Assembly: GCA_948470875.1 (NCBI GenBank)
Contig: CAOKQM010000011.1
Coordinates: 1 to 32,423 of the forward strand
Direction of reading: 5' to 3'
From: an uncultured Clostridium sp.
GTDB lineage: Bacteria; Bacillota; Clostridia; TANB77; CAG-508
DNA length: 32,423 nucleotides
Positions 25,431-32,423 of the stretch are shown one piece after another. The notes beneath the pieces were generated by a model. The model made no database searches. It was not told the origin of the DNA and worked only from the letters and a program-made list of their open reading frames with translations. The position numbers and the translations under genes are program-made. Each line of letters opens with the position of its first letter. Position 1 is the first letter of the stretch.

Positions 25431-28400
25431 TTTTTCTTTTTTTGAATGATTTTATCACAAGCACTTATTACAGCAGGTAGCAATAATAAAATTAAAATTG
25501 TAGAACAAAGTGTTCCTTGCGAAATTGTGGTACAAATTTTGGCAACAATGGCTGATGAAAAATATCCTACAATCAAAGTCACAATTACTAAAATCGAAGC
25601 AGAAGTCAAAATCGTGTGAATAGACTGCTGATAAGAGCCAATAATAGATTCCTTCATCCCCATGGTTTTTCGATGTTCTAAATAATAAGAAGTATACAAA
25701 ATCGCATAATCAATCGTTGCTCCCATTAAAATACTTTGCACAATCAACAAAGAAATAAAGTATACTGTTCCGCCAGATAATGACAAAATTCCCATTGTCA
25801 AATAAACTGCACATTGAATCATAAGTACCAAAATAATTGGAATAATGATGGAGCCAAATGTAATGGCCACCACCACAAAAATTGCAATCATGGTCAAAAC
25901 CGTAATAAAATCTAATTCACGATTAAAACTTTGACTCATTTCATAAGCCATTGGAGAATTTCCAATGATATAAAACTCTTCTAAATTCTCTCCTAGTAAG
26001 TCTTTCACAGATTGAATAAACCTAAAAGTTTCTTCTGATTCTGGCTCAAGTTTTGTGTTTAAAACAATTCTTGCATACCCATTTCCAACTAGCAATTTTT
26101 TGGCATCTTTTACTTGAGCTTTGGCTTCTAAAATATCTTGCCTCATTTGGTTTTCCAAAAAATCATCAAATCTTGTATCTTTTAAAATTTTTTCATTTAA
26201 GAAATCCACAAATTCTTGTACTGTCATCATCCAAGTTTCATCATATTGTTGGTCGCTTCCATAATACACATACAACAAATCTACTGTGTTTTTATCCAGT
26301 GAATCTGTTAAAACTGCTAAAATCGTAAAAATCTCATCTTTTGTATATTTTGTGTGATTTTTACTAGCCTTCATAATACCAGAAATGGTATTTAGTTTGG
26401 CTGTTTTTTTAGCATCAAATTGGTCCGCATAATCTGGATTTGGCATAACTTCTTTTAACAAAAATTCTACGAACTTCTCTAAAGAAAGGCTTGGATTGGT
26501 TTTATGTTTTAAAATATGTAAACCATAAAGCAAATCCAAATCTGTTTGTTCCATTCCCAATAAATTTGACAGTTCTAAGCTGTTATATTTTTGCCCAACT
26601 TTTACACCATTCATAACTTTTAAAATGGTTTGCAAATCTTTTATTTCATCAGTAGATAAACGATTTTTTAACATTTCATCATTTTTATGAGACAGCACAA
26701 AATTAACAAATTCATTTGGAGAAAGTTGCAAAATTGTATGTTTAATTTGATACAAGGTATAAATGCTTTTGATTTTGCCCTCATCCATTTCCAGCAATGC
26801 TGCAAATTCGCTAGCATTATAAGCATTCTCAGCTAAAGTACTTGTCATAATTTTACCAAGTAACTGAATTTGTGCTTTCGAATTTTCTTGCAAATTTTCA
26901 GCAACACTTGGATTGTTAAGATTTTCTAAAATTAAATTTACCAATTCATTTGGACTAGCTGTCCAATTTTGTGTTTGATTTTGTGAAAAAGCAAGCAAAG
27001 TATACAACTGACGAATTTGTTGTTCTGGCATTCCTAATATTTGCGCCATTTGGCTTGCTGAATATTTTGCTTGATTTGCTTGTACTGAATCATCAATTAC
27101 AAGTTTTAGCAATTTTAGTTGATTGAAAGTTTGTGCATCTACTGAAAATACACCCGCATCAATACTGCCTTCTGTGGGATTTGCTAAAGTTGTTAAAACA
27201 AAATGAATGAATTCTTGTGGTGTCATAGTGTCATTTTCTTCTAAACCTGTTAACAAATACATATTTTCCACAAATCCAGGTGCAATTTCATTAAAAATAC
27301 TTGCCAAACCAGATTTGTTCATTTTAGTAACATTTAGCTTAGGATTTTGGATTAATTTAGCAAGTAAATCTAAATGGCTTAAATCTATATCTTCTAAATA
27401 ATGTGTTGTGTTTTTAAGCAGCATAACTTGATTTACAAATTCTGTTATGGATAATGTATTTCCTGTGTCAATTGTACTGTATTTTAGTAACAACAAAGGT
27501 TTTATCACAGTTTCATCCATCCCAAATAATTGTGCTAATTCTTGTAAATTCATTTGTTTAGAAATAGTTTGCTTTTGACTAAACGTATTCAAAATTCGAA
27601 TTTTATGGATGGTTGCTTCATCAAAATGATTAGCATATTGTGGGTTATTGAGCATGTCATTTAACACAAAATCTGAAAATTCAGCCATTGTGATTTTCGC
27701 AGAAATTTCGCCCAAGCTTACATAATATTGGTACAACTGTTCCATAGAAGCCACATCCATCCCAAATAAATTCGCCATTTCTTGACTTGACTTTTTGGTT
27801 TCATTGGTTGTTTGGTTGGTAAATTGCAATAACATATCTAATTTTTGTTGGTTGGTTTTACTGATTTTATCAGCATATTCTGGATTTGTTAAAACATGTT
27901 GATGAATGAAATCAATAAATTCTGAAACCGTTAATTTTAAATCATTATGTTTGGCATAATAATAAGTCAAACTATCTTGAACTTCTTTTGGTTCCATTTC
28001 CAAAATACTCGCAATTTCGCTTACTGTACGAAGCTTCTGCATTCCAGTTTGGCCTGTAAATTGTGCTAATCGGTCGATATTTTGTCTTGTTTTTTCATCC
28101 AATTCTTTACTCATTTTTTCATGACTATACACTTGTGTTTGAACAAAATTCACAAATTCATAAAAAGTCATGGTATTATTTTCCGTTTGGTTGTAATAAT
28201 GATAATACAAAATTTTTAGCAAATCCTCTTCTATTTCAACTTCTGCGCCCAAATCATTTAATTTTTGCGTTAATTTATCATAAGTTAATTTTTGATTAAT
28301 CGTATTCGAATACCCCAATACTTCATCTACTTTTTCTTGATTTTCCAAATTTCCGAAGTAATTTTGCAATTTTTTCTTCTTCTTCATTTTTATAAATAAT

Positions 28401-29537
28401 TGCCATCTGGTTATTTTCTGTAAACACTTCTGAAACTTCATTTGCTTCTGAATCTGTATACAAAATTCCTAAATTTCCTTTTAAAAAGAAACTTGTAGCA
28501 AAAAATCCCATAAATAAAAAAATCGAAATTGGTCGAATAAAATAACTAAACTTACCTAATTTTTCTAAATTGAAAGCTGGACTTTTCTTTTTTGTTTTAT
28601 GAATAGCTGTATCAAAAATCAAAATTAAAGCAGGAAGCACCAAAAAAATACTAACCAAACTAAATAAGACACCTTTGGCTAACACAAGTCCTAAATCTCG
28701 CCCAATCGTAAAACTCATAAAAACTAAACATAAAAGTCCTACAATGGTAGTAATCGAACTACTCACAATCGATGAAAAAGCGTGATACAAAGCTTCTTTC
28801 ATTGCTTTTGTTTTGTCTTTCGTTTTTTCCTTTTCCTGGTTATAACGATTCATTAACATAATCGAATAATCCATGGATAATGCTAACTGTAAAATCGCAA
28901 CAATGGAATTCGTAATATTGGAAACACTCGGAAACCATATATTGGTTCCTTTATTGAGAATCACTCCAACCAAAATCGCACTTAAAAATAAAAAAGGTTC
29001 TACATAAGACTCGCTCATGACAATCAAAATTAATAATGCACAAAATATAGCCAAAACAACAATCCAAGTTGGAAGAACAGGATTGTTTCTATCAGAAATC
29101 GGTCCACTTGTGTGAATTTCGTAATCTGCAAAATGTTTGGTTATTTCTTCATACACTTTTGTTGCAATTTCAGATTCTTCATCTGCTTCTACATTGACAA
29201 TATAAAGCGTATTTCCAGCTTTGTTAAACTTTTCAGTATCATCATAATCAACACTTGAAACACCTTCTACCTTTTCTAAATACTTTTTAACGTCTTGTTT
29301 TTCTTCTGTTTTTAAATTTTTTAACATCAAATTCAAAAAACTACTTTCTGGCGCGTCAATTGCCTCTTCCATAATATCCATGCCAATTCTTGTTTCAGAT
29401 GTATCTGGCAAATATTGAGCCAGATCATAATTGACTTTCACTTGTTTTGAAAAATGAATGGATACAATTGATAATACACCAAAAAGGAATAAAATAAAAT
29501 ATCTTTTGTTAATGATAAAATCAGTAATCTTTTTCAA
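25421..29537 (-). CDS. Giant MMPL/RND-family transporter with extracellular repeat array; +1 shift at CGGA
   Basis: A 1371-aa membrane transporter after recoding. The first half has TM1 near the start, an extracellular domain (about 30-155), TM2-6 (about 158-335) with the MMPL-typical LALSMDYSIMLMNRY, and TM7 near 345-362. Residues about 404-1149 form an extracellular array of about nine degenerate 80-aa repeats. The second MMPL half (TM8-12) has GATIDYAILYTSYY. Read directly the frame stops at 28323; skipping the C of CGG 28355-28353 (codon 395) gives LLGNLENQEKVDEVLGYSN and joins the halves. The start is TTG 29537 after GGAGGAGAAAGG. It is divergent from a TetR regulator with an operator between them, so it is probably an efflux or lipid/peptide exporter under TetR control. 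No other in-frame CGG in 1371 codons. Confidence 0.93.
26090..28327 (-). repeat. About nine degenerate 80-aa protein repeats in the MMPL extracellular region
   Basis: Each unit has a front part like 'L..L..FT.Q' then 'EMA.LFGMD...I.QLY.YY' and a back part 'MT..EFV.FV......NP.YA..F'. Clear examples: QEMANLFGMDVASMEQLYQY, QELAQLFGMDETVI, SQMAQILGMPEQQIRQLYTL, SEFAALLEMDEGKIKSIYTL and LELSNLLGMEQTDLDLLYGL. The back motif recurs as EFIDFI, EFSDFV, EFVNQV, EFIHFV, ELVNLI, EFVNFV, KFVEFL and EFVDFL. The units are divergent at DNA level, so the array is old. Confidence 0.8.
28352..28355 (-). other. Frameshift site 6: CTT-C-GGA in the MMPL gene
   Basis: The minus strand reads TTA CTT CGG AAA TTT. 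Skipping C gives TTA CTT GGA AAT TTG (L L G N L) and opens 976 further residues including the second transporter half. The unshifted frame ends 10 codons later. Confidence 0.93.
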
Positions 29538-29568
29538 AACCTTTCTCCTCCTTTTTTGTTATTTTTCT

Positions 29569-29574
29569 ATTATA
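29569..29574 (-). promoter_or_regulatory. -10 element of the MMPL gene
   Basis: TATAAT on the minus strand about 30 bases before the TTG start. No good -35 is visible at 17 bases. The palindrome at 29612-29635 lies upstream. Confidence 0.5.
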
Positions 29575-29611
29575 CGCGCATTTTTTTCGAATGGGAAGTA
29601 TAAATTTTACT

Positions 29612-29635
29612 AAAGTGTCCAAATTTAGACACTTT
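29612..29635. promoter_or_regulatory. 24-bp palindrome, likely TetR operator
   Basis: AAAGTGTC and GACACTTT flank an AAATTT centre (one mismatched pair). It lies between the divergent MMPL and TetR-type genes, the usual place for a self-regulated TetR repressor's operator. Confidence 0.75.
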
Positions 29636-29708
29636 TTAAAAAATTGTCTATTTATTTTTCTAAAAAAATATGTTATACTAATATATAATTTTAAGAAAGG
29701 GAGAAAAA

Positions 29709-30257
29709 ATGAAAGTACAAGGCTTAAATTCGTCATCTAGAAAAACCAGAAAATTAATCAAAACCACTTTTGCAGAACTAATTCAAGAAAAAAAAGAGTT
29801 GTGTAAAATAACTGTAACGGAGCTAGTCAAACGTGCTGATATTACAAGAAGCACTTTTTACACGCATTACGATGATATTTATGAAGTTGCTAAAGAATAC
29901 GAATTAGAAACCATTGAATTACTAACTTGTGATGACAAAGTTTTATACACCAATCAAGATATCTTAAATTATTTTGATGAAATCATCTTGTGTCTAAAAA
30001 AAAATGAAGAAATTTACAAAATGTTATTATCTTCTAATGAAACACTTTTCTTCTTGGAAAGCTTGCGAGAAATGGGCATTCAGAAAATTTATTCTGCTTT
30101 GAAAAATATTTATCATAATCCTTATCTTGAACTAGATGTTTGTTTTTTTATGGATGGTGTTGTTGCTGAATTTTTAAAATATTTTAGAAATATGAGTCAC
30201 TATTCGTTAGACGAATTACTTCAAAATACCAAAAAATGGTACCAAAAAATATTTTAA
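29709..30257 (+). CDS. TetR/AcrR-family regulator
   Basis: The 182-aa product carries the N-terminal TetR DNA-binding domain (about residues 9-55): TRKLIKTTFAELI, then ITVTELVKRADITRSTFYTHY, the helix-turn-helix with the conserved TFY.HY. The C-terminal about 120 residues are helical and hydrophobic, a ligand-binding/dimer domain of the short type seen in Bacillota. RBS AAAGGGAG stands before ATG 29709. Divergent from the giant MMPL transporter with a 24-bp palindrome between, so it probably represses itself and the transporter until a ligand binds. No in-frame CGG. Confidence 0.9.
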   Translation: MKVQGLNSSSRKTRKLIKTTFAELIQEKKELCKITVTELVKRADITRSTFYTHYDDIYEVAKEYELETIELLTCDDKVLYTNQDILNYFDEIILCLKKNEEIYKMLLSSNETLFFLESLREMGIQKIYSALKNIYHNPYLELDVCFFMDGVVAEFLKYFRNMSHYSLDELLQNTKKWYQKIF

Positions 30258-30298
30258 GGAAAATCCTCTTAGTCAAAAAGAGTATTTTCCTTGTTTTT
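30256..30298. terminator. Bidirectional terminator between the TetR and BceB-type genes
   Basis: AAGGAAAAT...ATTTTCCTT (30256-30264 with 30284-30292) with an inner CTCTT/AAGAG pair. A T-run follows on the plus strand and A/T-rich sequence on the minus, serving both convergent genes. Confidence 0.8.
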
Positions 30299-32389
30299 TA
30301 ATCTTTGATAATCGTTTTACTTCCTAAATACGTTGCAATAAAATAAGCACCATACACAATTCCCATAACAATCACAGTTCCAATAATGGATGGCAACAAA
30401 TCTTTGTTACTTGCAACTCCTGACAACATGGATAATGCATATTGAATCCCAAACGCAGAATGAATAATCGCTAAAATAAGTGGCATTCCAAAAAAGATTC
30501 CAATTTGTCGAAACAACGATTTATGAATCATTTTTTCATCACAACCAATTTTTCGCAAAATCGTGTATCTTTGTTTATTGTCAGAGCTTTCTGTTAATTG
30601 CTTCAAAGCCAAAATAGCTGAACTTGCAATCAAAAAAATCATTCCTAAATAAATTGCAATAAACGTTACAATTGTAACTAATCCAACACTTGCTTCCATA
30701 ATGGCAATTTTTGTCACACCATCCAATCGCAAACCTTTTTCATAAAGAATATTCAAAAAAGTCGCTTCTTCTTTGCTTGTAAAATTCTTTTCAATTTCCA
30801 ACTTTTCCTCTTCTGTATTTGCTTGATAATTAGCTGCTAAAAAATATTGTTTTTTCATTTCCTCTGTTAAATTACAACTATCTGGTACCAAAATAATTCC
30901 AGTATTTATGTGGCTTGTTGACATTACGACAAATCCACTTTGGCACTCATTGTATTTTGCTGTATACATTTTCCCTGCAATTTCTAATGGATAATTTCCT
31001 TGTGCCAAAACTTTATTTCGAATTTCTTCTTGCGTTTCAAAATCACACAACACGATATATTCATCATCCTTTAATTCATATTCTTGATTGCCATACAATT
31101 TTGCAATTTTGTTATAATCAGAAACTTTGATGATTTCTTCTTTTGTATTATACATCAACTGCGGAAACTGCATTTTTATCTCTTCTAGTTTATCACCAAA
31201 AAATTTCTCCCAAGTTAAATTTTCATCTGTATAAATAGCAATTTCTTGGATATCTTTCAACAGATTTATATCAAATCCATTGGTTTGCAATGTTTGTCGT
31301 ATGGAAACTTTAGAATCTTGTCTTTGCACCTGTGTGTAAACAGTTTCTTTTCCATTTCGACTAACAGCCCTTTCTGGCAAATTCGCAGTTTTATACAAAT
31401 TAACATCAACTGGTGTCATTTCTAATAAATCACTTTGCATAGTATTTCTTAAAGCTAAAGCTGATGACAAAATCGTAATGGTCATAAAAAGCATTAAACA
31501 AATCACACTCATGCTTACAACCATAGTATTTATTTTATTGTTGATTTGCCTTAAAATAAACATGTTGGTATCTTTCAAATATGTTTTTTTCATAGTTTGC
31601 ACAATTTGCAAAATAAAACCTGAAAGTGACCAAAATACCAAAACCGTTCCTGCAATTCCCATTAAAATAACTTCTAGCACTTTTTTTCCTGAACTCAAAG
31701 TATAATTTCCAACTGTCACTTTCCAATACGCAAATCCAAGCAAAATGCACGCACCCAAAAATACCAAAATCGATAAAACAGGATTTTTCATTTTTACAGT
31801 TTCATTTTTCTTTGCCGCATTTAATAAATGAATCAATTTATAGCGCGAAATCGTAAGTGTATTAAAAAACATTACTGCCACATACATCATTGCAAAATAC
31901 ACACAAGTTTTGATACAAGCCGCTTTGGAAAAAACAAACTGAAATTTGGTCATATCTGCTTCAAACAATTTTGAAACCAAAATCGACATAAATTGTGAGC
32001 CAAAAATTCCAGCGACTAAGCCAATTCCAAGAGAAATTAACCCAACAAAAATGGTTTCCATTAAAATAATTTTTGAAATTTGCCTTCTGCCCATTCCGAA
32101 GTGTCATATAAATGCCAAATTCTTTTTTTCGTCTATTAATCAAAAAATTGTTAGCATACACAATCAGCAAGCCCAAAATCACAGCCACAAACACAGAAAC
32201 CATGCTAAGCATTTCAATCATCAGCTGAATCATTTGCCTTTGTGAACTAGAAACTTTTAGCATAGCTTCTTGACTATCTAGTGAGTTAAAAAGGTAAAAA
32301 ATCGCAACACCCAAAACCAAAGTTAAAAAATAAATGCCATAATCTTTGATACTTTTTTTCATATTTTCAAAAGATAATTTAAATAACAT
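30298..32389 (-). CDS. BceB-type FtsX permease; +1 shift at CGGA
   Basis: Permease of a BceAB-type ABC transporter (peptide-antibiotic detoxification and sensing). After recoding it is 696 aa. TM1 lies near 18-36 (IYFLTLVLGVAIFYLF), the FtsX core helices follow, and there are about 10 TM in all. A large extracellular domain (about 325-530) lies between TM7 and TM8 as in BceB. RRKKEFGIYMTLGMGRRQISK is the cytoplasmic coupling helix typical of the family. Directly read, the frame turns to nonsense after CTT CGG (codon 98) and stops at 31961; skipping the C restores TLGMGRRQ. The start overlaps the end of the ATPase gene by 11 bases, indicating coupling. No other in-frame CGG. Confidence 0.94.
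32095..32098 (-). other. Frameshift site 7: CTT-C-GGA in the BceB-type gene
   Basis: The minus strand reads ACA CTT CGG AAT GGG. Skipping C gives ACA CTT GGA ATG GGC (T L G M G), the conserved 'TLGxGRRQI' of FtsX/BceB permeases. Confidence 0.95.
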
Positions 32390-32423
32390 CGCTCAAATCA
32401 CCTCCAAGAAGTGTTTGCACTTC
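32379..32423 (-). CDS. C-terminal end of the partner ABC ATPase (partial)
   Basis: Entering from the right edge on the minus strand, 14 residues EVQTLLGGDLSDVI precede TAA 32381-32379, overlapping the permease start by 11 bases. A 'LGGDLSDVI'-like tail is usual for BceA-type ATPases, and the gene order ATPase-permease fits. Only the tail is visible. Confidence 0.65.
   Translation of the reverse strand, partial: EVQTLLGGDLSDVI

Noticed and set aside
29521..29736. 71-codon minus-strand frame upstream of the MMPL gene
   Set aside because: It covers the divergent promoter and operator region and is low complexity; the MMPL start with a strong RBS is TTG 29537.

Overview
The window is strongly AT-rich and has Bacillota (probably gut Clostridia) character: consensus sigma-A promoters, GGAGG ribosome binding sites, hairpin-plus-U terminators, a T-box in front of thrS, and BceAB-type and MMPL transporters. 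I see no tRNA, rRNA, CRISPR array or insertion sequence.

Layout. 1-4500 is an accessory-looking block: the end of an unknown gene, four orphan genes and a tyrosine recombinase. 4530-5510 is an AT-rich gene desert with a degenerate repeat. 5517-5704 holds a tiny hydrophobic peptide gene of type I toxin style. 5943-22000 is mostly housekeeping, all on the minus strand: fba, punA, a secreted SH3b-CAP protein, thrS, murD, a cytidylate-kinase-like gene, pepF, guaA, guaB and uvrB. Three more orphan genes sit singly between them. 22001-25226 is a small envelope operon ending in a GNAT acetyltransferase. 25421-30257 is a giant MMPL transporter divergent from a TetR regulator. 30298-32423 is a BceB-type permease with the tail of its ABC ATPase.

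The main result is a recoding signal. Seven conserved genes (tyrosine recombinase, thrS, guaA, uvrB, GNAT, MMPL, FtsX/BceB) are each broken once by a +1 frame change. All seven breaks are the same four bases, C-GGA. An in-frame CGG is followed by A; skipping the C (or reading CGGA as one four-base glycine codon) puts Gly at the site and restores the full-length family protein. In UvrB the restored residue is the P-loop glycine of GSGKT. In the 18 family-recognisable or operon-linked genes (about 8,000 codons) I found no other in-frame CGG on reading every CGG by eye, although CGT, CGC, CGA, AGA and AGG are used. This is not what random sequencing errors or gene decay look like. It suggests that CGG is not decoded as arginine here and that CGGA is translated as Gly with a +1 shift. 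I know of no description of such a system in bacteria, but I cannot search.

The counterpoint is equally striking. Seven orphan genes, each with its own promoter and terminator, all carry at least one in-frame CGG read as Arg (nine codons in about 1,280). Shifting there runs quickly into a stop in six of the seven. Either these are recent imports written in the standard code, or CGG is decoded conditionally and the two gene sets respond oppositely.
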